33,105 bases of DNA, taken from contig JAAVFQ010000022.1 in assembly GCA_014800685.1 (NCBI GenBank), forward strand, positions 1-33,105, given 5' to 3'. Under the pieces are notes generated by a model, which was not told where the DNA came from, ran no database searches, and saw only the letters and a program-made list of their open reading frames with translations. This stretch comes from Bacteroidales bacterium (GTDB lineage: Bacteria > Bacteroidota > Bacteroidia > Bacteroidales > Muribaculaceae). Shown here one piece after another: positions 14,005 to 23,893 of the stretch (within the stretch, counting starts at the first letter, position 1; every line of letters begins with the position of its first letter). Made by a program: the position numbers and the translations under genes.

Positions 14005-16044
14005 ATGAGAAAATCCAGAATCCTCTGGGCCCTTGCGGCTCTTCCCATCCTTGCCTCCTGCGCAAGTGAAGAGCCTGGCGGCGCCAATGGGGATCGTGAG
14101 GGCATCAAGGATGGCATCTATATGTCTCTCACGCTTAACCCCTCCGGGCGAACCGGCACCCGTAGTTCTACGAGTGGACCAAACTCCAGCAATGATGGTG
14201 TGGAGGTCGGCACTGATGCGGAAAACGCTGTTAAGACAGCTCTCATTGTCATCACTGACCGTGACAACAATCTAATCTCGACCGGCGTCGTCCCCTCTGA
14301 AGACAACAAAGGATCCATCACTGAGGGCACTGTGGCCGGACAGCCACTCTATCAGGCTGTAGCCATGTTTGACAAGACTCAGCTCGCCGACTATTACGCT
14401 GCCGGCGGAAATGGCGACATCAACGTGTTCGTCTACTGCAATCCCCCCGAAAGTCTTACCGCTCAGATCTCTGCTCTTGATGCCGGCGACACTTCATGGA
14501 TTGACTACGCTTTTGACAATTCCGCGGAGTCCGGCCGCCTCTGGGACGCTTCCAAGGGTTTCACCATGACTAACGTCTCTATTGCTCCCCGTCAGCTCCC
14601 CAATAACCTCAGAGAGTGGGACAACTACAGCACAGCGCTCAAGCCCTTCGACCTCTCCGGCACTAACTCTCCCGGCACTGAAGGCTCCGTAGACAATCTT
14701 GCAAACGGAGGTGCTATCAACGTTCACCGCATGGCTGCACGCTTCGACTTCCGCGACGGCTCGCAGATGGAGGGGGGAAATGGTATCAAAGGCACTCCCT
14801 TCACCTACGAAGTAGTTAAGAATGAGGATGGCGAGACTATCGTCAACTGTAAAATCCTTGCCATGGGTCTTTACAACATGAGCAAGACTCAGTATTATCT
14901 CAGTCGCGTATCTGCCAATGGCCGCCCCAGCGGCGCCAACTATCAGCTTCTCGGAGCTGAGCTCCCCTGGTTTAACGGCGCAGGTGGCAATTACATCATC
15001 TCTACCAACTACGATGCGAAATATGCTGAAATCACCTCTAACTTCAGCAACTATTTCGAATATCCCTTCTTCGCCCCCAACGGCGTAGTGGCTGATCGTG
15101 GCGAAGGTTGGGACTGGGTTTACTGCGAAAACGTAGTGAAGAACCCCTCTGACAACTATGCTGACAAGAGCTATCACGTATGGCGCTATCTCACTGAGAA
15201 CACCATTCCCGGCCCCCCCGTACATCAGACCAACGGTCAGTCTACCGGCGTGGCTTTCAAGGCTCGTCTGCTTCCTACTGATAAGCTCAACGACGCAGGC
15301 AGCGACAAGTGGGAAAATATGCTCTATGAGGCTCTCGCATACGAGGCTTCAAGCATAGGCCCCAACAAGCTCCTTCACCACGACCGTGACCTTGACCCGG
15401 TGCTCTATTCTCTTTCCGGCAACACTCTTTACATCACCTGGGACAATGTCCGCGAGGCTGCCCTGGCCGATGCAGGATATGATGTCACTAAGGGTCAGAA
15501 TCAGATTCTTGACCGCACTGTGCCTCTCTATCAGATCGTTTACGGCACCGGCGGTGTGGGCGTAGTCACCGACGATGAGGGCAGACCGGTCTTCACAGAC
15601 GGTCTCGCTCAGGATCGGAACTCTCTCAACTATCTCTGGCAGACTTGGGACGATGCAAGAACAGCCAATCCCAATTCCTCCGCGACTCAGACTGCCATGA
15701 TTGCATTCAAGTCTGCGGCTACCGGCGCCGGATTCACTCTCTATCAGACCAGCCAGGATCCTCAGACCGGTGAATGGGGCTACTACTGTTATTACTACTA
15801 CTGGAACCGCCACAATGACAATGGTCAGGCCGGCGCCATGGGCCCCATGGAGTTTGCTGTAGTCCGCAATAACGTCTACAAGCTCGCTGTCACCACGCTC
15901 CACACTCTCGGACATCCCCGTATCCCGGAGAATGACCCCGAGGACCCCACTCCGCCGGATCCCGATGAGAAGTCTGAGGTTTACATCACTGTTAGCGTGG
16001 ATGTAGTGCCCTGGGTGGCTCGTCTTAACAATATCGAATTCTAA
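14005..16044 (+). CDS. Mfa1-like major fimbrial subunit (fimbrillin) lipoprotein precursor
   Basis: 679 residues. The signal MRKSRILWALAALPILASC gives lipid on C19. A Thr-Arg|Ser site (R53) follows a first strand SLTLNPSGRTGTRS; Mfa/Fim fimbrillins are cut after such an Arg by an outer-surface protease so that the vacated groove accepts the next subunit's strand. The N-terminal domain carries the ALIVITDRDNNLI strand pair and GDINVFVYCNP. The C-terminal part ends GYYCYYYYWNRHNDNG...MGPMEFAVVRNNVYKLAVTTLHTLGHP, the hallmark of the Mfa1 C-domain. It is first in the operon and followed by a strong hairpin, which fits a subunit needed in excess. It is larger than P. gingivalis Mfa1, about 560 residues. 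Confidence 0.88.
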   Translation: MRKSRILWALAALPILASCASEEPGGANGDREGIKDGIYMSLTLNPSGRTGTRSSTSGPNSSNDGVEVGTDAENAVKTALIVITDRDNNLISTGVVPSEDNKGSITEGTVAGQPLYQAVAMFDKTQLADYYAAGGNGDINVFVYCNPPESLTAQISALDAGDTSWIDYAFDNSAESGRLWDASKGFTMTNVSIAPRQLPNNLREWDNYSTALKPFDLSGTNSPGTEGSVDNLANGGAINVHRMAARFDFRDGSQMEGGNGIKGTPFTYEVVKNEDGETIVNCKILAMGLYNMSKTQYYLSRVSANGRPSGANYQLLGAELPWFNGAGGNYIISTNYDAKYAEITSNFSNYFEYPFFAPNGVVADRGEGWDWVYCENVVKNPSDNYADKSYHVWRYLTENTIPGPPVHQTNGQSTGVAFKARLLPTDKLNDAGSDKWENMLYEALAYEASSIGPNKLLHHDRDLDPVLYSLSGNTLYITWDNVREAALADAGYDVTKGQNQILDRTVPLYQIVYGTGGVGVVTDDEGRPVFTDGLAQDRNSLNYLWQTWDDARTANPNSSATQTAMIAFKSAATGAGFTLYQTSQDPQTGEWGYYCYYYYWNRHNDNGQAGAMGPMEFAVVRNNVYKLAVTTLHTLGHPRIPENDPEDPTPPDPDEKSEVYITVSVDVVPWVARLNNIEF

Positions 16045-16086
16045 AACAGGCTATCCCTTAAGCGGATTGCCATACATAACAAAAAT

Positions 16087-16121
16087 AGCCGGGGGCAAGT
16101 CCCCCACGGACTCCCCCGGCT
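16087..16121 (+). terminator. Strong GC hairpin after the major subunit (partial terminator or mRNA stabiliser)
   Basis: AGCCGGGGG (16087-16095) pairs perfectly with CCCCCGGCT (16113-16121), and inside AGTCC pairs with GGACT: about 14 bp with a two-base bulge. An alternative GGGGG-CAAGT-CCCCC fold (16091-16105) excludes it. A pyrimidine-rich run without a long T-tract follows. It sits between the major subunit and the anchor gene and probably lowers downstream expression or protects the upstream mRNA. Confidence 0.65.
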
Positions 16122-16232
16122 CTCTTCTCCCCTCTGATTCTCTCTTTCTCTCACTCCTCACATTTATCTTACGCACCTTACATCTCTCCGAATCTCTCTA
16201 CTCAACTCATTACCTTGCTAATAATAAAAGCG

Positions 16233-17246
16233 ATGAAAAAGACGCTCAAAAATATATTCAGATTTGCTGCCGGAGCCATTCTCCCTGCTATTGCGGCCGT
16301 TTTATGCCTCTCCTCTTGCGAGGATATCCAAGAAGACCTTGAGCCTTGTCCCAGCGGACTGAAGCTCTCCTTCGTCTATGACTACAACATGGAGTTTGCC
16401 AACGCATTCCCCTCCCAGGTGGATTGTCTCACTCTTTTTGTCTATGATGCCGAGGGCAACTATGTGACCACTCGCACAGCCGGCAAAGAGCAGACTTCCG
16501 ACAAGGATTGGCGCATGACCATTGATCTTCCGGGAGGCCACTATCGTCTGCTCGCATACGGGGGTATGAACTGCGACGACGCCTCTTTCACCTTCGCCTC
16601 CGACCCGGCCAAGACATCTTTCAGTAATCTTGAAGTCTTCCTCCACCCTTCGCTCATCACTGAGCCTGTGGGGAAGTATCTGCATCCCCTCTTCTATGGT
16701 CGGCTTGACATCACTGTGCCCGAAATCTCCACCGGATACAAGGAGGCCACAGTCTCAATGATGAGAGACACTAATGACATCCGCATCCTCCTTGCCAACG
16801 AAAACGGAGTGCCCATCGATGCCTCTGACTTTGTCTTCAGCATCACTGACAACAACACCCGCTTCAATTCCCTGAATGAAATCATCTCCACCGAGAACGT
16901 AAGCTATCGTCCCTGGGCGAAGGGAAATTCCGTCATGGGTGTCAATCCCGACGGCACTGAGTCTCTCGTGGCCTGGGCCGAACTCTCCGTACCCCGCTTC
17001 ATGGTCTCCTCGGACGCGCGTCTCAACGTGTCGCGTCAGGATGGCACTCCGGTGCTCAGTCTTCCGCTCATTGACGTTCTCTGCCTCTATAAGAGCCAGA
17101 GATATGCCAATATGGCAAATCAGGAATTCCTTGACCGTGAGAATACCTGGAACATGACCTTCTTCCTTACCGGACAGGGCGTATGGGCCGGCGTCTCCAT
17201 CATTATCAACGACTGGGTAGTGCGTATCAACAATTCTGAACTCTGA
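16233..17246 (+). CDS. Mfa2/FimB-like fimbrial anchor lipoprotein
   Basis: 337 residues from the ATG at 16233; an upstream in-frame TTG at 16215 is less likely because the ATG gives a standard signal peptide with C29 (LCLSSC). FimB/Mfa2 marks: CPSGLKLSFVYDYNMEFANAF, VDCLTLFVYDAEGNYV, LPGGHYRLLAYGGMNC, HPLFYGRLDITVP, then a second domain SMMRDTNDIRILL and the end TFFLTGQGVWAGVSIIINDWVVRINNSEL. In Porphyromonas this protein holds the fimbria in the outer membrane and limits length. Unlike the other four proteins of the operon it has no Thr/Ser-Arg-Ala/Ser site early in the mature chain, which fits a non-polymerising anchor. Confidence 0.88.
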   Translation: MKKTLKNIFRFAAGAILPAIAAVLCLSSCEDIQEDLEPCPSGLKLSFVYDYNMEFANAFPSQVDCLTLFVYDAEGNYVTTRTAGKEQTSDKDWRMTIDLPGGHYRLLAYGGMNCDDASFTFASDPAKTSFSNLEVFLHPSLITEPVGKYLHPLFYGRLDITVPEISTGYKEATVSMMRDTNDIRILLANENGVPIDASDFVFSITDNNTRFNSLNEIISTENVSYRPWAKGNSVMGVNPDGTESLVAWAELSVPRFMVSSDARLNVSRQDGTPVLSLPLIDVLCLYKSQRYANMANQEFLDRENTWNMTFFLTGQGVWAGVSIIINDWVVRINNSEL

Positions 17247-17257
17247 TCATCTCCACT

Positions 17258-18868
17258 ATGATTCCCAAGACTCACAAATGGCTATTTCTTCTCCTTCTGG
17301 CTCTTCTTCCGGGTCTCACAGGGTGTATTATGGAGGAGAATGAGCCCGTTTATTCCGACACAGAACTCTGCCTGATGCTCAGCGTATCAGTGCAAGACCC
17401 CGGAGGCTCTCCCGAAGAGAAAATCACCAGGGCCGATGATGACACCTATTTCCAGCTCCCGGTCCTTAACTCCGAGAAACTTCAGACGCTGCGCGTAGTG
17501 ATTATGGAGAAAGACACCCGCAAGATTCTTTATAATCAGTATGAGAATATCATCCAGCCCACGCTCAGCTATTCAGGCATGCGCTATAAAGTGGAATTTT
17601 CCACCGATTACGTCATCTACCTCATAGGCAACGAACGAGGCTTCCCCGGCATCGACGCAGCCACAGTCTTCAACTCAAATCTGCGTCCCGGCAGCATCTA
17701 CTCCGACCGCTCGCTTGAAGACCTCATCGTCTCGGCCTCCGAGACCGGAGCTCCCGTCATAGACAATACCGGAGCCGAGACCACTATAATCCCGATGTGT
17801 GAGAAGTTTGAAATCCACACCATCGACCATCCTCATGGGGAGATTCAGTATATACCCACTATGGATCTGGACCTCTTTCTGACAAGAGCAGTCTCAAAAT
17901 TCTCCTTCAACCTTTTCAAGTCGGAGGATTATGTGGGTGACAATCAGCTCCAGATTAAGGGCATTCGCATCACAGGACTCGGAAAAAGCGAATATCTCAT
18001 GCCTAACGATACGGAATATGTGCCGGGGAAATATGAGCCCACCGACAATGAATATGGTGGCCGTCTCATCAGCAGCTTCTCAGTGCCCGGAGGCAATCCC
18101 GTAGGGAAATATGATTTCAGCGTCCCCTTCTCGGTAAATGTCGCCGACCTCCCCGTGCGCGATGCCGAAGGGAAGAATACGGGACGAAACTTCTCCCCTC
18201 AACTCTATTTCCCGGAAAGCATCGGAAATGACGGCACAGATAAGTTTCAGTGCTCCATCACTTTTGACGGCATCAACTATCTCCCGGCCATCACTCTGCC
18301 CAATCTCCCCTCTCTGCCGCGCAATTCTCACGTCATAGTGAATCTTACGGTAGGAAATAATGGCGCTCTGCTTTTCAATATCGCAGTTCTCCCCTGGAAT
18401 ACCTTCTACCATGAAGTCGACTTCACTCACAACGTGGGCATCGCCGAAGACGGAGCGCTTACTCTGGAGACCGATACTTACGCCTCCTTCGATAAAGTAA
18501 ACGGCCGCGTAGTGCTCCGCGACTATCCGCAGGCCACATACGGCTCTTTCGGCATCTCCTCACCTCTTGGAGCAAGATGGTATGCTTATCTCATCACTAC
18601 CGGCGGCGACATGAACCAGATTCAGTTTGAAGTCACCGATGATGAGGGCAACACCACGACATCCAACTACATAACCGGAATTATCGACGGCAAGAAGACC
18701 AACTTCCGCGTAGTCTCCACCAGCGCCGCCGCTGCCGAGCCCCGCACGGCTATTCTTCAGGTGATGGTGACTATGAACGATGGCCTTTCCGTCCCCGTAA
18801 ATATCCTCAAGAGTTCCGACTATGGTCCCGACCTTGAGAATATCACATTTATCCAGAACCAACAGTAA
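17258..18868 (+). CDS. Fimbrial accessory lipoprotein (Mfa3/FimC-like)
   Basis: 536 residues, 11 bases after the anchor gene. A signal with LTGC lipidates C23. Mature start VYSDTELCLMLSVSVQDP, then EEKITRADDD with R58 as a candidate Arg-protease site. The middle has TRAVSKFSFNLF, a strand also typical of fimbrillin-type proteins (MAARFDF in the major subunit), and VTLPNLPSLPRNSHVIVNLTVGNNG...VLPWNTFYHEVDFT, the usual end of the fimbrillin C-domain. About 140 further residues with Ig-like strand pattern follow, an extension not needed for a simple shaft subunit. Probably part of the tip or adaptor; exact place unknown. Confidence 0.8.
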   Translation: MIPKTHKWLFLLLLALLPGLTGCIMEENEPVYSDTELCLMLSVSVQDPGGSPEEKITRADDDTYFQLPVLNSEKLQTLRVVIMEKDTRKILYNQYENIIQPTLSYSGMRYKVEFSTDYVIYLIGNERGFPGIDAATVFNSNLRPGSIYSDRSLEDLIVSASETGAPVIDNTGAETTIIPMCEKFEIHTIDHPHGEIQYIPTMDLDLFLTRAVSKFSFNLFKSEDYVGDNQLQIKGIRITGLGKSEYLMPNDTEYVPGKYEPTDNEYGGRLISSFSVPGGNPVGKYDFSVPFSVNVADLPVRDAEGKNTGRNFSPQLYFPESIGNDGTDKFQCSITFDGINYLPAITLPNLPSLPRNSHVIVNLTVGNNGALLFNIAVLPWNTFYHEVDFTHNVGIAEDGALTLETDTYASFDKVNGRVVLRDYPQATYGSFGISSPLGARWYAYLITTGGDMNQIQFEVTDDEGNTTTSNYITGIIDGKKTNFRVVSTSAAAAEPRTAILQVMVTMNDGLSVPVNILKSSDYGPDLENITFIQNQQ

Positions 18869-18894
18869 CATAACATTACCGCAGACAGCACGCG

Positions 18895-21720
18895 ATGAAC
18901 AGTCTATCATTCCACAAATACGGCTCAAGACTCATGAGGCTTCTCCCCTCCCTCATGATTCTTCTTTCGGCCGGACTCTATTTCTCCTGCAGCGACGAGC
19001 TGGAACCGCTGGTGTCCGATAAGGATATGCTCGCTCAGGAGGGCTACATCTCCATTCAGCTCGAATGTAGCCGCCAGAACACACGCGCCGTTGAGAATGG
19101 CGTGGATGCTCTGAACGAAAATCTCATCAATAGCGTCACCATCTGTCTCTCTCCTGTGGCAGGCGACCGCACGGATGAGGATGCTCCCGTCTATATGGAG
19201 ACCTTCACGGGTATCAATAAGAATAATTCGGCCATCATCCGAATCCCGATGACTACCGAGCTTATCACCCGCCTCTTCAATGAGAACAACTCCGGAGAGT
19301 GCCGTGTATTCGCCGCCGTCAACGTGGCTCCCGGCGATGCCAAGACCATTGCTGACCTAAGAAAACTCACTGTCAACTCTACATTTGCCACCCGCCGCAC
19401 TCAGACCAGCTTCACGATGGATGGCGACGGCACGGTGTCTTATATGCCTAACGGCCACTATGCCGTGGGAGAAGTGAAAGTGCAGAGGTCAGCGGCCAAA
19501 ATCACGCTGGCCCTTGACGTGGATGATGCCGTGGAGGAGACTATAAATGGCGAGACGCGCACGTGGACTCCTAATCTTGAAGGTATGCGCGTGCGTCTGG
19601 AGCAGGGTGTGAAAACCTCTACACTTGACCCCAAACCCACTACCGATATGGATGATGACCTCTACTTCAACACCAGTGACGACATCGCCACTCAATATCG
19701 GTTTAATCAGGACCCGGAGGCCGAAAAGTACGACCGTGTGCAGGACATCCCTTTCTATACCTATCCCAACGTCTGGACAGGCTCTGTAGAGGAGCGCCAC
19801 GCCACATTCATGATGCTCAGCGTGCCCTGGTCTTCCGATGGAGGCCGCACGTGGCGCCTTTGCTACTACCACGTCCCCATAATTCCTTTCGACCAGTTTG
19901 AGCTGGTGAGAAATATGTCTTATCACGTGAATCTCCACGTGGGTGTCCTTGGCAGTTTCGTGCCTGACGAGCCTCTGGAAATTCAGGCCGACTATTTCGT
20001 GGCTGACTGGGGCGAGGAGAGCATTGACGTAGACATTCTGGACTTCAGATATCTCGTCGTAGACCAGAACGAATATACGGTCAACAATGAATCCTTGATT
20101 TCCATCCCCTTCTATACCTCGCACAAAACGGAAGTAGTGGATGCCGAGATGACCTTCTACAGATATAATTTCTCTGACCAGGGCACCGAATTTGCGGTCA
20201 CCTGCACGAAGGCGATGAATGATGAGTCGATGGCAAGAGTCAACGCCCCTGTTTTCACCGCTACCTACAATAATGACAACAACACTCTGAACGTAAGCCA
20301 CGACCTCAAGATTTACGTGCCATACGATGCCGCCGGCAACATTGTAGACTTAACCAACAACGTAGCCGCTGTTGGTGGCGGCCGTAAAAAGACTCAGACC
20401 CCGGAGGAGGTGAATGCTGTTCTTAACCGGATACGATATTTCAGACAGCAGCCCGCTACGGCCGGCATCAGCAATAACGAATACTCCCGAGTGCAGTTTA
20501 GAATCACAGTGCAGCACTCCGATGTCTATGACGGCACCTCCGGCATTGACAAAAATCTTTATAAGGAGGTAATCGTCATTGACCAGTTCCCCGGCATGTA
20601 TATCACAGCCGTGGAAAACAACTCAGATCTTCTTGGCAAGGAATGGTCGAGCGGCGCTATGGGAAATACCATTATCAATGGCCGATATGACTATACCGTC
20701 ACCACTAATCTTGGAGCCGGCAATGCCACGCGCCAAATAATATCGAATTATACTAACTGGGACTATTCTATCGGCTTGAGCACAGACTATCAGAACTGGA
20801 ATCCGAATCTCTATCTTATCACTATCACCAAGCTTGATGATGACGTCCTCAATGAATATAAGATAGATGATCCACGCTCATACTACATTAACAACAATCT
20901 TAACAACGACAACGTAGACGCTGAGCATCTCGATGCATTCCCGACAGAATATTGGGCAAAAGCCACCACATCTACCTCCGGATATTACAACATAACTCAG
21001 CTGAAAAATCCCACCCAGGCTCAGATAAATACGATTCTCAACGGCCGGGTATTCTCCACTAATGCCAGTGGCAATCCGGAATGCACATGGAATCAGGGAT
21101 TCAGACTTCAGGGCTTTATAACGGCTCCTGCACTCAATGAGAGCGCACAGCGCACGCTCAGATATTATTATCCTACTCGCGAAGCCGAAGAAAACACCAA
21201 TACTATTGCCCCGAAGTTCAGAATCTGCTCTTCCTACGGAGGCACCTCGCCCTATCTTACGCGAGAAATGGCCAGACGCCGTGCGGCTGCCTATCAGGAA
21301 CTCGGATATGCAGCCGGACGATGGAGGCTACCGACCTTCGGCGAAGTGAAATTCGTCATGGATCTCGCCCAGCAATATAAAATACCCCGCTTGTTCGGTA
21401 GAGACACAGGAGCATGGTATTATTGGTGCGCTCAGGGTGCCGTTCTCGTTCCCAGACGTGGCGATACTACTACTGTGCCGAGAATCGTAGCAAATCCCGC
21501 TCAGAACGGAACACCTTCCGGAGGCTCCTCGGCTGTAACACCCTTCACGGGCAATAACTATCGTGACCATGCCAGATTCGTATATGATGAATGGTATTGG
21601 GGCGATGAAACCCTTAATACCAATGGAGGGACGCCTAATCAGAATACCCCTATCTATCAATTCACCTGGGGCGACAAATTAAAGACAAACCCTCAGCCGC
21701 AGAATAAGCGCAGAAAATAA
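18895..21720 (+). CDS. Large fimbrial tip-candidate lipoprotein with C-terminal lectin-like domain
   Basis: 941 residues, 26 bases after the preceding gene. The signal ends at C32 (LYFSC), and a candidate Arg site QNTRAVE (R64) follows. The N-terminal half has fimbrillin features: TICLSPVAGDR, ECRVFAAVNVAPGD, RSAAKITLALDVDD, FDQFELVRNMSYHVNLHVGV and YFVADWGEE. From about residue 776 comes RICSSYGG...REMARRRAAAYQELGY, then AGRWRLPTFGEVKFVMDLAQQ, RLFGRDTGAWYYWCAQ and a Tyr/Trp-rich end. This resembles C-type-lectin/FGE-like folds found at the ends of Bacteroidales surface proteins (DUF4906-containing), here as a likely adhesin head. The stop TAA is also the first triplet of a TAAGTAAG motif. 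Confidence 0.78.
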   Translation: MNSLSFHKYGSRLMRLLPSLMILLSAGLYFSCSDELEPLVSDKDMLAQEGYISIQLECSRQNTRAVENGVDALNENLINSVTICLSPVAGDRTDEDAPVYMETFTGINKNNSAIIRIPMTTELITRLFNENNSGECRVFAAVNVAPGDAKTIADLRKLTVNSTFATRRTQTSFTMDGDGTVSYMPNGHYAVGEVKVQRSAAKITLALDVDDAVEETINGETRTWTPNLEGMRVRLEQGVKTSTLDPKPTTDMDDDLYFNTSDDIATQYRFNQDPEAEKYDRVQDIPFYTYPNVWTGSVEERHATFMMLSVPWSSDGGRTWRLCYYHVPIIPFDQFELVRNMSYHVNLHVGVLGSFVPDEPLEIQADYFVADWGEESIDVDILDFRYLVVDQNEYTVNNESLISIPFYTSHKTEVVDAEMTFYRYNFSDQGTEFAVTCTKAMNDESMARVNAPVFTATYNNDNNTLNVSHDLKIYVPYDAAGNIVDLTNNVAAVGGGRKKTQTPEEVNAVLNRIRYFRQQPATAGISNNEYSRVQFRITVQHSDVYDGTSGIDKNLYKEVIVIDQFPGMYITAVENNSDLLGKEWSSGAMGNTIINGRYDYTVTTNLGAGNATRQIISNYTNWDYSIGLSTDYQNWNPNLYLITITKLDDDVLNEYKIDDPRSYYINNNLNNDNVDAEHLDAFPTEYWAKATTSTSGYYNITQLKNPTQAQINTILNGRVFSTNASGNPECTWNQGFRLQGFITAPALNESAQRTLRYYYPTREAEENTNTIAPKFRICSSYGGTSPYLTREMARRRAAAYQELGYAAGRWRLPTFGEVKFVMDLAQQYKIPRLFGRDTGAWYYWCAQGAVLVPRRGDTTTVPRIVANPAQNGTPSGGSSAVTPFTGNNYRDHARFVYDEWYWGDETLNTNGGTPNQNTPIYQFTWGDKLKTNPQPQNKRRK

Positions 21721-21775
21721 GTAAGTATTCAAAATTAAACGATAATATGAGTTTAGAAACACTCTCTTAGAATTT
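21718..21775. repeat. Solo TAAGTAAG element end inside the fimbrial operon
   Basis: AAGTAAGTATTCAAAATTAA at 21719-21738 and the next 10-15 bases match the reverse complement of the right end of copy B with very few differences. GTTTAGAAACACTCTC (21751-21766), the arm of the other hairpin family, follows. It starts on the stop codon of the 941-residue gene and fills the 67-base gap to the last gene. Confidence 0.7.
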
Positions 21776-21787
21776 CAGAGACTGACA

Positions 21788-23731
21788 ATGAAGTGGTTAT
21801 TTAGATATATATTAGGCATTCTCCTTGTCTCACTCACCGCGTGCACCTCCGAGGAGCTTATCCCCGGAGGCTCCGGCGACGATATGATAAAGATAGAGGG
21901 AGACAAAGTCTACATCAATGCTTCAATGATAATGCCGGAAATGGCCGAAGCCGGTTCGAGAGCCCTCGGGCAGACTCCTGACTACTCCGATATGCATCTG
22001 TATATCATTGAGTTTGACAATAATGGCAGCCCCTTGAGAAACACGCTCAAAACCGTCTATACCCCCGAACTGGAAACTCCCACTACGGGAGACGTCAGAT
22101 ATACTGCCGTTCTTAATAAGACCGATCAGCCGAGAGTGCTTCATTTCGTAGTGGTGCCTAAGTCAGTAGAGTTTACTTTTGACTATGAAGTGGAAGCCGT
22201 TCTAATCCCCGGACTGAAGACTGAGGATGGCAAGCCGGCTTTCTGGAACAGATTTGATTTTCCCAACGGCTACGTCTCCAACGAGCCTGATGGATCGGAG
22301 AAACTCGCTCCGGAACTTGACCAAATCAAATCTGTGCCACTGCTTAGAAATTTCGCCTGCATCACTATGCAGAACGAAGCGCAGGATTTCGAGCTCAAAG
22401 GATTCTCAATAGTTAATAATCCCACAGGCGGAACCATAGCCCCCTGGAATGCGTCAGATTATCTCTTCCCTGACTTTCTCGACGGGTCTGACATCAAGAC
22501 CTATCAGGAAATTTCAGAGAGCTACAGCGGCATCGTGCCGTCCGGAATTGAATATGACAATCCGGAGGCAGGCCCGACAGTAGAAGAGAATGTGGAGCCG
22601 AAATATCTCTATGAGCGTCCCTTCAACTCCATACGCCATACATATATCATTCTCCAGGGACGCCGCGCTCAGGACACCGAAGACTCCTTCTATAAAATAG
22701 ACCTCGGAAAGAATGATGACCAGGGAGTATTCCACTATTACAATATACTGAGAAACTTCAAGTATAACATCATACTGAAATCAGTAGCGGCCCGTGGCTA
22801 TGCCAACGCTGACGATGCCGCCGCCGGCATGGTCTTCAACAACCTCTCCTTCGACGTGGTGCTCGCACCGATGCTCAACATCTCTGACGGCAAGGAGGTG
22901 GTCTACGTCAATTTCACCAATGCGGTAATCACTAACCCCGACCCCTCGACACTCACCTTCCAGTATCGTTACCGCAATATCTCTTCCAGCGGCTCAGGGG
23001 GACCGTTATATAACAATGATGACGTCACCTTTATCGGTCTTGAGCCCGGAGAGGTAATAGACCGTGTGGAATATACTACAACAAACGATCCCAACGGCTG
23101 GCGCTCCGTGATAATATACTGCAAAGCAGCCTCCGTGGAGACTAAGACTCAAAGCTTCACTATCGTAAAAAAATCGGGCTTGGGACGCACGGTCAATCTC
23201 ATTCTCCACAATAAATGGGACTTTACCAACGTGCGCGAATATCCCGGTCTGATAGAAAACTGGAACGCCTCCACTCCGGGACTCGGCACCGTGAGCGGCA
23301 GCGTGGGTGAAGACCTCTGCATCTTCTTCGACATCCCTGACAATCTCTCAGAGTCGCTCTTCCCTCTGGTCTTCACTCTTGAGTCTGACAAGCAGAATCT
23401 TGAGAATAACCCGATGGGTCTGCTTGTGGTCTCATACGGCCCCAGCGGCTTCAGCGGCCTCCCCGGCTACGGAACTATTCAGGGAAACCGAATTAAATAT
23501 CTCCGTACCATCAGCTGGACAGATTATAATGACCCTCTGGTGGAAAGCGACCCATACGATAACGGCACGGCCATCGACAACGGAAACGGCACTTTCACTC
23601 ATCGTATCCGCACCAGATTCCGTACCACGACGGACCTCTCTGATTTTGAGTTCAACAGGTCGGAAACGACTGTGATGATTTCCAACGACAACTTCAATGA
23701 TGCCTTCGTAAGCTTCACCCGAAGACAGTAA
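21788..23731 (+). CDS. Fimbrial accessory/tip lipoprotein
   Basis: 647 residues, last gene of the operon. The signal MKWLFRYILGILLVSLTAC lipidates C19. First strand VYINASMIMPE, candidate Arg site AGSRALG (R58), then HLYIIEFDNNGSPL and VLHFVVVPK as in fimbrillin N-domains. The shaft-like part ends with FHYYNILRNFKYNIILKSVAARGY. About 300 residues of beta-rich, Gly/Asn-rich extension follow (VYVNFTNAV, VIIYCKAASVETKTQSFTIVKKS, CIFFDIPDNL). A distal subunit is likely, but the binding target is unknown. The unit ends at the terminator 23894-23935. Confidence 0.78.
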   Translation: MKWLFRYILGILLVSLTACTSEELIPGGSGDDMIKIEGDKVYINASMIMPEMAEAGSRALGQTPDYSDMHLYIIEFDNNGSPLRNTLKTVYTPELETPTTGDVRYTAVLNKTDQPRVLHFVVVPKSVEFTFDYEVEAVLIPGLKTEDGKPAFWNRFDFPNGYVSNEPDGSEKLAPELDQIKSVPLLRNFACITMQNEAQDFELKGFSIVNNPTGGTIAPWNASDYLFPDFLDGSDIKTYQEISESYSGIVPSGIEYDNPEAGPTVEENVEPKYLYERPFNSIRHTYIILQGRRAQDTEDSFYKIDLGKNDDQGVFHYYNILRNFKYNIILKSVAARGYANADDAAAGMVFNNLSFDVVLAPMLNISDGKEVVYVNFTNAVITNPDPSTLTFQYRYRNISSSGSGGPLYNNDDVTFIGLEPGEVIDRVEYTTTNDPNGWRSVIIYCKAASVETKTQSFTIVKKSGLGRTVNLILHNKWDFTNVREYPGLIENWNASTPGLGTVSGSVGEDLCIFFDIPDNLSESLFPLVFTLESDKQNLENNPMGLLVVSYGPSGFSGLPGYGTIQGNRIKYLRTISWTDYNDPLVESDPYDNGTAIDNGNGTFTHRIRTRFRTTTDLSDFEFNRSETTVMISNDNFNDAFVSFTRRQ

Positions 23732-23893
23732 GGACAGTTGAATCAGAGACTTTCAAGAAGTAAAATTGTGAATCATGTTAAACAAAGCACGTATAAATTA
23801 AAAAAGTAAACCGATTTTAAAATTTGTTGATTGATTTGACTGAAGAAACGTCCATGCAGCGATAAAAGAATTATTCCTGCATAGAAAAGTTTC

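Noticed and set aside
14494..15915. Long minus-strand frames opposite the major fimbrial gene (243 and 188 codons)
   Set aside because: Opposite-strand shadows of a well-supported gene in GC-balanced DNA; no promoter or domain.
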